From NCBI RefSeq assembly GCF_037392515.1, contig NC_090283.1, forward strand, positions 35,666,249 through 35,730,248: a stretch of DNA of 64,000 nt, read 5' to 3'. Below the pieces are notes generated by a model. It worked only from the letters and a program-made list of their open reading frames with translations, searched no databases and had not been told where the DNA came from. Position 1 is the first letter of the stretch, and the number at the start of each line of letters is the position of its first letter. The stretch comes from Haliotis asinina (Eukaryota > Mollusca > Gastropoda > Lepetellida > Haliotidae). Position numbers and translations under genes: made by a program. Shown piece after piece: positions 35,892 through 45,509 of this stretch.

Positions 35892-36120
35892 ATCAGCAGT
35901 ATCATACCAGACAAGTCACATTGTCAGAACTGATAAAAAAATGTCCAGGTCATGTGAAAAGACTTATTTATGAGTTTAAAAAAAAAAATAAAATAAATTA
36001 CTTCAGAAATAATAATTTCAGGACTCTTAACAAAACGTATTTCACATGGATTTTCCAGTGACTTATTTCTGTAAACTGTAATCATCTTCAGTATACTTAC
36101 ATATGTTTTGTTTGTACATC

Positions 36121-36134
36121 TTAAAGAGGGGAGA
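36121..36134 (+). other. Polypurine tract of the gypsy element
   Basis: aaagaggggaga directly precedes the TGTACTG start of the 3' LTR, the position where plus-strand DNA synthesis is primed. Confidence 0.85.
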
Positions 36135-36268
36135 TGTACTGAGATGCACATCTTCGGGAGTTATCTCCCTTGCATTGTACATGGCGTTTTGAATGAGTAA
36201 ACCAGTATGTCCGACCTGTACACAATGTCTCTGTGTTTAATCCATTTCGAGATCTACAGAACGTTACA
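36135..36268 (+). repeat. 3' LTR, 134 bp
   Basis: Starts TGTACTGAG, ends CGTTACA, and is followed by the AGCAG duplication. It is short for an LTR. The terminal TGTA and TACA are inverted, which means that either end of an LTR can present a similar terminus to integrase. Confidence 0.92.
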
Positions 36269-36273
36269 AGCAG

Positions 36274-36790
36274 GACTAGGATTTTGTCCTCTTCTCTGAG
36301 AACAGCAGAAATTTTCTCCCATCATGAGCTGTGGTCCACTGGTCTCTTAGCTTGACTTCAGTTAATGTTCTGGGCAGTGGAGGGATGTTCTGTTGACTTT
36401 GACGGTACACGGCACTTTTCATGCTGTGGAAGGACAGGACGTTGGACATGTTGTCGTCTTCTTGCTGACTGATTATGTTGTTGTAAGTTGTCTTAGCGTT
36501 GTCTCATCTCTGGCCTTCTTCCTCAGTGTACATGTACCAAAAAACCTCAGCTCTCGCTCGTCCTTAGGTGGGTGGTTGTGCTCAGAAGTGTCCATGGTGA
36601 AATCTCACATAGTGATACTTTCCCTGACAAGACCTGTACACATATATCCAATATACATTTTCTCCTTTCATCCTATTCTTGGGATACAGGTAGCCATCAA
36701 GAAGTACGCGAGGTTCAGCATTCTGGAATAGGACACATTCTGCTCCCATGCCAGTCATATCGAAATTAGACAAGTATTTTCATATCAGCT
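36274..36790 (-). pseudogene. FLYWCH zinc-finger part of the MULE transposase
   Basis: The minus strand reads RVLLDGYLYPKNRMKGENVYW, then CQGKYHYVRFHHGH and HNHPP: the FLYWCH pattern of an aromatic lead, YW, a Cys-containing stretch and a final HxH. Further on LTEVKLRDQWTTAHDG and KFLLFSE match the region before the MULE catalytic domain. The continuation is at 31350-30740. The first catalytic Asp region seems deleted. Confidence 0.7.
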
Positions 36791-37159
36791 TATTATATCT
36801 ATATATAATTGATCATTGTACAAAATTGCCACATGAATATAAATAGTACATGTCTATCATTTACTAATACCCAACAACTTTCTTATATTTGAACATTTTC
36901 CAGACGCCACCAAAAAACTTGTTTCAGAAACTATCAGGATTGAAAACGCAAAAGTAGTTATTTGTCGCGGCGGGGTGAAACCAAAGAAACGGAGCAGCCG
37001 GTCATGGCGGGGGACATCTCAAACACTATCCTGGGACACCTCTTGGGTCCTCAGTGTCAGAGTCACGACTTAAAGGATGACAAATGGTGTCACAGTTGCC
37101 TGTTGTACCATCCTGAGGCTAGTAGCCCTGACTCAAACGGAATGTATATTCTGTAGTGA

Positions 37160-39420
37160 CTCTGGGTCAGCTCATTAATTAAATAATTGGTGGACAGCAT
37201 GACTCAGCTAATTAATGTACTCATTGAGTATGTCTTTTGGGAGGTCTGTCTTATGGGAGTGAACCCTGCCAACAATACATACACAATGGGGAATGTGCCC
37301 CTGTCATGTGACGAGTTGCATGCGTTCAGCTGACCTGCAGCCAACCCTGTGTTCATGGGGAACACCAAAGGGGTAAATGCAACATTAAAGCGATATCAGT
37401 CAAGCAGCTTCAGGGTTAAGAATAAAAGATACATTTTTATAACATGTGGGAAAAAAAATATATATCCTTATCTTCACACGAAAACAACACCAACAGCTTT
37501 TTATGTGGTGAACTGAAACTTTGTAAAACATCAACTCATAAAGAACAATGGATCATGATAGAACTACAATAACAAAACACTTGTATAATTCATTAACAAG
37601 GTGGTGTTTAACTATCACAACATTCATATTAAATAGAATATAAATCTATCAACTGCAGTGGCTGAGTCCATCACGTATTAATGTACTTTTGCACCTTCAA
37701 ATGGTGCTAGTCTCTGGGCAATGTATTCCTGAAAAAAAGGAACCCTTGCAAAACATATGGAATGTTCTCACAATTAACATTTAAATGGTATGTAACTAAA
37801 TGGGATCATTTGAAAAACATGACATATTATTATTATTATTATTATTACTTTTATTATACGTTTCAGACCATCGTATGTAGCCTACAGTACATTCATAATT
37901 TCTTTCTGACAAAATAACTTTCCGTACAGTAACAGTATTGTCCATACATTTAGCACAGTCAGCAGGGAGTCTTGTTTAAATATGAAAACGTTCTGTATAA
38001 AATACAAGAAATGCTAATCAAACCTTTGAGCATCAATGAAGGTGAAAAGAGTACTGAATGTGGACAGGGCAAGAGCCACTACATATATGACACAAATCTT
38101 AACATATGTTATATCATTTACACTCATCCTGGCACATATGCTAGAGCAATTAGAATGAGTATTTACCTGTTGAATACAACCTGACAATACTTTTCAACAT
38201 CTCTTGGCACTGATAAATTTCTAACATGAACTTGCAATATTTCCAGTTCTTCATCTCCTGTATGCTGACTGATTCAAGCAACTGACATATCTGATGCATG
38301 TTGGTTGGTTTTGTACAACTAACATTACATAGTATTGCAGATATGGAATGGCACAGCCCATATTACTAGACCATGACAAGAGCCCTATAATCAACCTCTG
38401 GTTCAAATATTTATGGAGAATTCAGGTAAACTGGTGCAAAAGATTCTAAGACAATCATACTCTGCATACATTTCTTTATTGCAACGCTGTTTGGGAAAAC
38501 AATGTTGAATACAATGTGTGATAGCAGGAACAAATTTACACAAAGTTTAAGTCATAATTTATGAAAGAGATTTCAAAACATTTTGTAATTTAGTTTATTA
38601 CTGTAATTTCAACTTACTTAGTATCATAATTAAACCAAACATACAGTATCACAATTGTTGATTTGAACAAGATACGATGCCTTCATGTCTGTAATCCTTT
38701 CATACATTTTGTACCTATATTTCATCTTTACATCCAAAATAATCAATGACTTGAAGTATCTGCTGATTAGCTGGCATTCACACAACTAACCAACTTCAAT
38801 ACAAAACTGTTATCAGAGAAGATTGATGTCATACTTGTGCAGACTTCTTCTAACACCAAAGGTCAATGTCAGGCAACTATGGGTTAGATAGAGGTCATCC
38901 AACTTTTTGAAGCGAGTCAGTTGAGTGTCTAGGGTCCCTGGTCCCAGTAGTTATTCCAAAGCAATTGCTGCTTTACCTTTGACAAGTCAATGCTCTAAAC
39001 AAATTGGGAAAGTCCTGACCTGCTGTCCATGGACATTTTGACCAACAGCATATTACGATTTGCTAACACTCCCACTGGACAGTTTTGTCCATTTGTCAAA
39101 ATATTGACACGCTACCATTAGAATTTAATCACGGTGATTTGTTCAAGAATAATAATTTGTTCATATAACAAACTCAACCGACATTAATTGCACTTTTGAA
39201 AGTGTACAGTATGTCATATTTCCCTCCACCAAAGTGTCTACCATGTGAATAGTATCAGTAGCATTGCACTGTCAGGAGCTTAACACCAGCCTTGAACTAG
39301 CTCACCAAGATCCTCCAAAGATCACTAGTTGTTACCGTAATAAACTCCCTTGATCATTACCTGTTATCCATCCATGTTACCTAAACTAATATATATGGAA
39401 CAAAACCAATAAACTAGGAA
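37160..39420. other. No gene firmly supported
   Basis: AT-rich sequence with an ATT microsatellite at 37828-37850. Two minus-strand exon-like pieces (37678-37728 and 38167-38257) are discussed in findings; their phases do not fit each other directly. Confidence 0.4.
37828..37850. repeat. ATT microsatellite
   Basis: About eight uninterrupted tta/att units followed by attacttttattat. Confidence 0.9.
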
Positions 39421-39429
39421 ACATTCACA

Positions 39430-40014
39430 ATGTTTCAAAATCACTATTCATGGAACTATGGTGTAAGTCAGCAGGACATGAAATCACTAGCTTTAAACAT
39501 CAACAAAGATACATACTTATTTAATGTTGTTGTCTGTATTGATAGTTCTGCCTTAACAGAGGAAATTTTAGTGACGGGACACACTATGATTCCATCTTTA
39601 TGTGAATCAAACATGCCAAGTGAAGCTTCCTCATTCCTGCTGCTTCTGACACTCAACAAGACACGTACCACTCAACAGAACATGGTAGAACATTTTCTAA
39701 GAATTGAAGTATATATCAAAGCAAGTTCAAAATATAATATTGAAAAAATCAAAACACATATTCCCCAGTATCTAATCCTGTATTACAGTACAATTTCAGC
39801 AGATCTTAATCAAACAGGAGCTACAAGCATGAAAAGTCTCATATTCACCTGCCCTGAGCTTTCTGAGATCATGGTTACAAAACCAAACATTCATGTTGAG
39901 AAACGTTTCAGAACCAGACAGAACAAAAAGTTAAAAAACAATGTTAATTTTCTTATCAGACAAAAGGGAAAACACGTTGAGTTACAAGTAGTAAAATCCG
40001 ATTTAAATATATGA
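39430..40014 (+). CDS. Unrecognised open frame, 194 codons
   Basis: A long uninterrupted frame for this AT-rich region (MFQNHYSWNYGVSQQDMK at the start, KKLKNNVNFLIRQKGKHVEL near the end). No domain, signal peptide or membrane segment is evident and no family is recognised. It could be a single-exon gene, an exon, or chance; the region is also antisense to sequence downstream of msl2. Confidence 0.25.
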   Translation: MFQNHYSWNYGVSQQDMKSLALNINKDTYLFNVVVCIDSSALTEEILVTGHTMIPSLCESNMPSEASSFLLLLTLNKTRTTQQNMVEHFLRIEVYIKASSKYNIEKIKTHIPQYLILYYSTISADLNQTGATSMKSLIFTCPELSEIMVTKPNIHVEKRFRTRQNKKLKNNVNFLIRQKGKHVELQVVKSDLNI

Positions 40015-40288
40015 TGAAACCTCAGGGAGATGACTACATAAAGATGAAACAGCAAGACAAATTACACTTTATCTGTTAAGTAGAACATTTCAAGATCATG
40101 GTAAAAATTTCATCAACTACAAAAAGAAGTGCTGAATTTTGCAAAGAGTGACATAGCTCGTAATTAGTCTGTCACAACAAACATTGACCCTTTCCTCCAT
40201 GGCTGAAGCAACTAGGGCTGTGGTCAGCTATGGGGCTATTGAAACTGGGTACTAAGGTCTGCCCTCCATGCAGAGTGTGGTGTTACTT

Positions 40289-40460
40289 GAACTTGCTTCA
40301 CTGTTTTCTTCAGTATCCGAATGTGTTACTCGAACTTGCTTCACTGTTTTCTTCAGTATCCGAATGTGTTGCTTGAACTTGCTTCACTGTTTTCTTCAGT
40401 ATCCGAATGTGTTGCTTGAACTTGCTTCACTGTTTTCTTCAGTATCCGAATGTGTTGCGG
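40289..40460. repeat. 43-bp minisatellite, four copies
   Basis: Four nearly identical units starting gaacttgcttcactgttttc and ending near gaatgtgttgctt. Copies 2 and 3 look identical, showing recent expansion. 43 bp is not a multiple of three. Confidence 0.95.
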
Positions 40461-41186
40461 TGACACAGGGCCATCATACTGGCCATCTCATCAAATGTTG
40501 CTCTAAGTATTTCTTTTCATTATGATTACGTCATTATGATTTCTGTGAGCAACTACATGCAAAAATTTACCATGGTTTCATTGCATGCAGATTATTTGAT
40601 GAAACATAGTGGCAAGCTAGATTGAGGTTGTATCTCAGAAAAAAAGAGTTCATATCTTGCTTTATAAAGTTGAACTTATGATACAAAACAGAATTTCATC
40701 ATGATTACTGGACCAGGGCTATAAACTAGTTAAAATAATCAAATAAGCCAAATTTCATAACAATACCTGCACTTATTACCAGCACTGAAATGTTTCAATA
40801 TGGCCCTCACACTGGTGGAACTTGATCAGATTGTAATACTCTGAGTAAATTTAGAGACATCACACCCGCAATCATTCAAGCAAAGTTTATGCTCCATCGA
40901 CCTTGCAGTATCTGTTATCTCTAATCTAAAAACCAAATGTTAACGATGTAACATCTATTAACAGGATGGGCAACAGACAACCCACAATGTCACAATGTAA
41001 ACTCACTTAATTTTCAACAATAAGTTATCCTTTAAACATCTCAACTTTACTTGTTCACATCACTAAAACCCTCAAACCTCTATAATGTGTCTATTTTTAA
41101 AACAAAAACAATTTTGCTACGTTATACTTGCCAACACAACTGTAAAAATAATCTGACCAAAGAGAAATACATGAACTGAAAAAGAA

Positions 41187-41192
41187 TTTAAT
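41187..41192 (-). terminator. Possible poly(A) signal for msl2
   Basis: ATTAAA on the minus strand, 126 bp after the msl2 stop codon. It is a variant signal in AT-rich DNA, so weak. Confidence 0.3.
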
Positions 41193-41317
41193 ACTGTTTG
41201 AGAACTTCTTATTCATCATGTTTATGAAACTGCGAACTGAAAACTTAGTCTGATTATCACATGTAGATCATTTTGGTCACAACAATATACCAGTGTATAT
41301 AACACATAACCATAAGT

Positions 41318-42496
41318 TCACAAATTTATACCAGTGCCACATGCACTGTCATAGTGACCACAGTCAGGGTCAGTGAGAACTTTGAAGTCTAATTTTCTTG
41401 GATTCCGACATCCTCTGCACATACACCCAATACATGGCACTCTGGAGCTATAACATGGACATCTCTGACCAAGGCAAGTCAACCTATTTGGGGGATTATT
41501 TCGAGCACATCTACATACTTTTCTGGACAATTCTGAACCAGTTGGAAGAGAAGATGCCCGTGTCCGTTTACTTGGTGGTTCAAAAATATTGTCTTGACTG
41601 TTAGATCGTTGATTTTTCCCTGACTTGCTAATTACTTCTTCAGCATGTACTTCAACCTGTTTCTCAGACTTGTGTTTGCAGCTTACATGGTGACTCCTCC
41701 CCATGTATGCATTCACTCCAAATTTATCCTGACTCATGTCTTGATGCATTTGAGCTGGCACAGAATCACTCCCTAAACCAATAAGTGCACTTTCACCATC
41801 TTTATTTGGGCAACTTTTTGTGCCATCCTTTTCAAACAGACTAGTGTCACACTCAGGGGAGAGAGTTGGGGGGTCTTGTGAAGACCCCTCACTGACATCA
41901 TCAGCTGGCTGTTCTCTGTTGGAACTATGCTTCTTTCTTACTGGTTTAATTGTGGCAGGTGTCAAAACTGGCATTGCCATAGGTAGATTTGGAATGTGAG
42001 TATTTGACACATAGTCATCTTCGAATGCCATGGCTTCTTTAATGATAGATACCAGTGGATTTATCTCACCGTTAGGTGAAGACACAGTAAGCTCTGTCCA
42101 AATCTGTGTGGCATAAATGTATTCGCAAAGCTTTTGAAAACACAGAACCAATATCCTCAAATGGGTATTGTCTCGAAAGTCGACATAGTCCTTACACCAA
42201 CTACATGAAGGTTTCAGCCTCATTTTACCTCCCACACAGTGGGCACATACATTGTGTAAACACTCGCTGTGACTTGGTCCTCGAGGCTTAGAAATGATGT
42301 TCCCGCACACACAACATGATAGAGCTTGACGAAGATATGGCAGATAACGATACAAGTCTGTCCACGAATCGTGGTCAGCCGCGTCGGCCTGCATTACATA
42401 TCTACATGTAGAAATGTATAAACTGATAGCTGTCATTATGGGAGAAAAAATTACACTGCTTAGGTTTTCCTTACTTCCGTGTGCAGGATCTTTCAC
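41318..42496 (-). CDS. msl2: MSL2, RING/CXC E3 ubiquitin ligase
   Basis: Homologue of male-specific lethal 2, the E3 ubiquitin ligase subunit of the nuclear MSL complex that acetylates histone H4 Lys16 through MOF. In the 392-codon frame the N-terminal helical part reads LYRYLPYLRQAL. The RING finger is at residues 61-104, starting CCVCGN and ending PSCSWCKDY, as in animal MSL2. The middle is a low-complexity, Ser-rich region with basic KRTR near residue 310. The CXC zinc domain is at 328-367 (LTCLGQRCPCYSSRVPCIGC, then CRGC), which binds DNA in Drosophila. Compared with the human protein (577 residues, recalled) the middle and tail are shorter. The coding region has no intron. The family's usual start aligns with the Met at 42436 (MTAISLYIS), giving 372 residues; the upstream ATG at 42496 is only 14 bp from a CRE site and less likely. 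Confidence 0.93.
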   Translation of the reverse strand: MKDPAHGSKENLSSVIFSPIMTAISLYISTCRYVMQADAADHDSWTDLYRYLPYLRQALSCCVCGNIISKPRGPSHSECLHNVCAHCVGGKMRLKPSCSWCKDYVDFRDNTHLRILVLCFQKLCEYIYATQIWTELTVSSPNGEINPLVSIIKEAMAFEDDYVSNTHIPNLPMAMPVLTPATIKPVRKKHSSNREQPADDVSEGSSQDPPTLSPECDTSLFEKDGTKSCPNKDGESALIGLGSDSVPAQMHQDMSQDKFGVNAYMGRSHHVSCKHKSEKQVEVHAEEVISKSGKNQRSNSQDNIFEPPSKRTRASSLPTGSELSRKVCRCARNNPPNRLTCLGQRCPCYSSRVPCIGCMCRGCRNPRKLDFKVLTDPDCGHYDSACGTGINL

Positions 42497-42509
42497 TCAC
42501 ATTATTCGC

Positions 42510-42517
42510 TGACGTCA
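42510..42517. promoter_or_regulatory. Consensus CRE upstream of msl2
   Basis: Perfect TGACGTCA palindrome, the CREB/ATF site. It lies 14 bp before the first ATG and 74 bp before the preferred msl2 start, a promoter-proximal position for a TATA-less housekeeping gene. Function is inferred from position. Confidence 0.55.
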
Positions 42518-42782
42518 ATAAGCTGTTGTCTAAGGGAAGCTACTCTCACTGTTTATTGCATGAACGTACCACTAAAAAGTCTTGTCACATCGTTTCTACT
42601 TCTGTGTAAAATTAGATCGTTAACTGAAAAACTGTCTATTTCATATCTCTTTATTCTGCATGCCCATCCTTAAATACGTTCTTTAAGACACAAGTTAATT
42701 TGCTTTTACCTAAATGTGCTGTTCGCCTGCAGTAAATATGAAATGCAAGGGTATGTACACGTTACAGCCAGATTGTGATATC

Positions 42783-43290
42783 TGTCATTTCGTGAAATGA
42801 CTGTAAATTTCAGCCATTCGTGAAATGACTAAGAGGGTCAGTCATTTGGCGTCATCTTGTGTACAAACAATCAATTTTCTTCAGTCATATTTATGAAATC
42901 TCCTTTCATCTTATTATGTGGTGGACCCCTCTGGACCACTGTCCACCATATAAATTTTAATTAGATGAAATGAGATTTTGGGGTATGGGAGGTGTGACTG
43001 CTCTGAACAAAGCAAGTGTCAAACAAACAGGTACGTGTAAATGTTTCAAAGCTTCAAAGCCAAGCTGAAATGCAACACGGGCTGCCACAACAGTTTTCAC
43101 TGTTAGTGACAATATGTGATGTTGAAATTGTGATCCACTGTTGCAGTTACGTTATTAAAAGGGATTTCATGAAATGACTGAAGTATGTTGATTGTTGTCA
43201 CAAGTTGACACGAAATGCCTGACCCTCATAGTCATTTCACAAAAAGACTAAAATTATTAGTCACTTCACAAACCAGTCATTTCATTTTAT
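42783..43290. mobile_element. MITE with about 130-bp inverted ends
   Basis: The left end contains gtcatttcgtgaaatgactg, tgaaatgactaagagggtca and caacaatc-like words. The right end has the same series inverted (tgaccctcatagtcatttca, then aaaccagtcatttcat). Within each end gtcattt and aaatgac pair as smaller palindromes. No coding capacity. It sits about 270 bp upstream of msl2. Confidence 0.75.
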
Positions 43291-44159
43291 GGCACATTTA
43301 ACGCAAACTTTGTTCGAAAGGCCACATCTATCGTGTCTTATGAATGTGCTCACAGGACTCCCGATTTGATGATTCTAAGCATGTCTACGACCAGTCATAT
43401 GACTCTTTCACGTACGGAAGATAAATGTCGAGTTTTCATCAGTATTGATGAATGTATGGAATAAAGAGGCGCAAGGTCAGAGTCGCACGATCCGACCTAA
43501 GATGTTAGGCCTAACTGAAATTAAATTTTATAGACAGCGCAGGGCTTCATCTGTAGTCCTTGGTGCATGTGTACCCGCCGTAGGTAACATAATCACATGT
43601 AACATCCCTGCCATACCTCACAAAGATGCCGAAATAGACAATCCCACTGAAAGTAATATTTGGGATCGAACTCATAGTATTACTTGTAAGACTATTGATT
43701 CTGTATTTAGATGAAATATTTTGAGAGAAAATAATCCGTACTCTAAGTAACTAGAACAACAAAATGAAAACAAAAACATCGAGGAAATGATGTTTTTAGT
43801 CAAGAATCGACTTCCTAATTTTGTTTAGGGAGGTAAACACGCTCTTTAAATATGCACGCTTTTCATGTTTCACGTTCGTAGCCTCTTGAAACCAAATTAG
43901 GTATTGAAGTCAAAGTTTGTATGCTAGAACATAATTACATTCCTAATAATGTGAAAAACGTCAATTTCATCAACGCCGGAGAACGCTACTCACACTATCA
44001 ACCACTAGCGTGACCGTTACACAGTCAAATATTTCTGAGTATGTTGTGAAATAAATAACAAACAATATAATGACAATGTGGACATTTGGGTTCTATTGTC
44101 CAAAATAACTTTAGCGATACTACTGTCGTAAGTAACCACCGTAGGGGTATGTTGGTTGG

Positions 44160-44382
44160 TTGACTGATTCGCAACACTTTGCAAAATTCCAACTATATGG
44201 GGATAGTCTATAAATAATCGAATCTGGACCAGACAATTCAGTGATCAACAACATCAACATCGATCTACGCAATGTTGATTTGGTGACATGTGACAATCAA
44301 GTCAGCGAGCCTGACCTCTCGACCCCGTTAGTCGCCTCATACGACATTCACGCCTTGCTGAAGACCAATCCCGGATCTTTAC
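44160..44382 (+). repeat. SINE family 1, diverged copy
   Basis: Contains tctggaccagacaattcagt, gatcaacaacatcaacatcg and ccgttagtcgcctcatacga in family order. The head (gtgagtgagtttag) is eroded. Confidence 0.8.
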
Positions 44383-44773
44383 TCGTCTCAAGAACTGAGT
44401 AAAAACCAAACACGTAGTGATGAAAGACTTCAGCGGAAAGAGAGACTGAGTAAAAAAACATGAAACAAAGGTTACTGCTTGCGATTGTAAATATACTATT
44501 TCAGACGAACATAAATAATACTCAGATCACACCGAGAGAAACAAAAGAGCAAGAACTAGTTTTTTTCCATTCATTTGAATGATGTTGCAATATTCTGCAA
44601 TCATAGTTGTATAACAATATTAAATTCACTCAACATCTAATAATGGTCACACATAATATTACATTCGCATGACAGTCTGTACACTACATAGTGCTATATT
44701 ACTTAAAATAATTATTTGCACTAAACATAAACATTAGGGGTAAACTCTCCCTGTACAATGGCATCCAGGGGCT

Positions 44774-44870
44774 AGATTTTCGGAGCTCTCTTAGCGATTA
44801 GAGAGTCGTAAGTTAATGTTAAGATACGGCACTTACGACTATTTTAGCGCTAAGAGAGCTTCGAAAATCT
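44774..44870. mobile_element. 97-bp palindromic MITE
   Basis: The ends agattttcggagctctctta and its inverted counterpart (taagagagcttcgaaaatct) match except at one position. An inner pair, gtcgtaagt and acttacgac, extends the fold. The whole can form a single hairpin. Confidence 0.85.
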
Positions 44871-45401
44871 TTTCAATTTGGCATCAATTAGTGAATGTGC
44901 ATTTTCGACTTAACGAGTTCAGAACCTTGTTATGAGTATTCACATATATTGTAGACGGGTTATGAGATATTGTGCGTAGTGCATATCGAACAATCTTAGC
45001 GACATGACTGGAACTTTGAATCATATTACAGTGTTCACGATGGTGTTTCAAAGTAACAGGACATTGGGTCCTGTAAGTTTCAGATGTCTGTCTGACCCAC
45101 TGAAAATTCACAGGACCCACAGAATAAAGTTTAACAAACATTTCAGATTTGACATTTCTTATAATTTGCATTGTAATTATTAACATTATATGATAACAAA
45201 CATAAGATTTCTGAACAGCAAACAAGTGTCATATGCCGCAAATAACATCTTCGTACAAAGACATTGTGAAATATTCAGTCAGACACTGGGGCTGGTGGGT
45301 TGGTGGGTTGGTGATTTCTATCTGACCGCTGGTGTATCTGCCAGATTTGTCAGAGGGTCAGACACTATTCATGAACACTGTATTATGGCGCTTGACTCTA
45401 G

Positions 45402-45430
45402 TGACGTCATTATCTATGTGTGTGACGTCA
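45402..45430. promoter_or_regulatory. Two CRE sites, candidate promoter
   Basis: TGACGTCA occurs at 45402-45409 and again at 45423-45430, a 21-bp spacing equal to two helical turns. A splice-donor-like gcaag|gtaaga follows at 45505, and the first coding exon of the next plus-strand gene begins 2.5 kb on, straight after an acceptor. This arrangement fits a promoter plus a non-coding first exon. Inference from position only. Confidence 0.45.
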
Positions 45431-45509
45431 CCCTATTGTCACATTAGCCCCCACTGCCAGTCTGGGCGTATCACTGATAAGTGACAGCTAGAAGGCGCTG
45501 GCAAGGTAA

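Larger units (their letters stand above)
31356..36268 (+). mobile_element. Ty3/gypsy LTR retrotransposon, decayed
   Basis: A 4.9-kb element flanked by AGCAG duplications, inserted into a MULE/FLYWCH transposon. Order: abnormal 5' LTR (31356-31551), primer-site-like ggtgtcagaagtgg (31554-31567), leader, gag with zinc knuckles, protease, reverse transcriptase, RNase H, integrase, polypurine tract, and a 3' LTR of 134 bp. From 32223 to 35891 gag-pol is in one reading frame without an indel but with five in-frame stops (32640, 33591, 33720, 34278, 34920). Gag upstream of 32223 is also frame-shifted. No envelope frame is present. The copy is inactive. Confidence 0.93.

Noticed and set aside
31356-36268. 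An endogenous retrovirus with an envelope gene.
   Set aside because: Only about 240 bp lie between the end of integrase and the 3' LTR, with no third frame; it is an ordinary Ty3/gypsy retrotransposon.
36962-37156. A 64-codon plus-strand frame with two Cys-x2-Cys-like pairs.
   Set aside because: Short, no splice context and no family resemblance; it sits at the edge of the MULE remnant.
45290-45325. A ggttggtgggttggtggg stretch as a G-quadruplex.
   Set aside because: G runs are mainly two or three long and the tract is short; there is no positional reason to call it functional.
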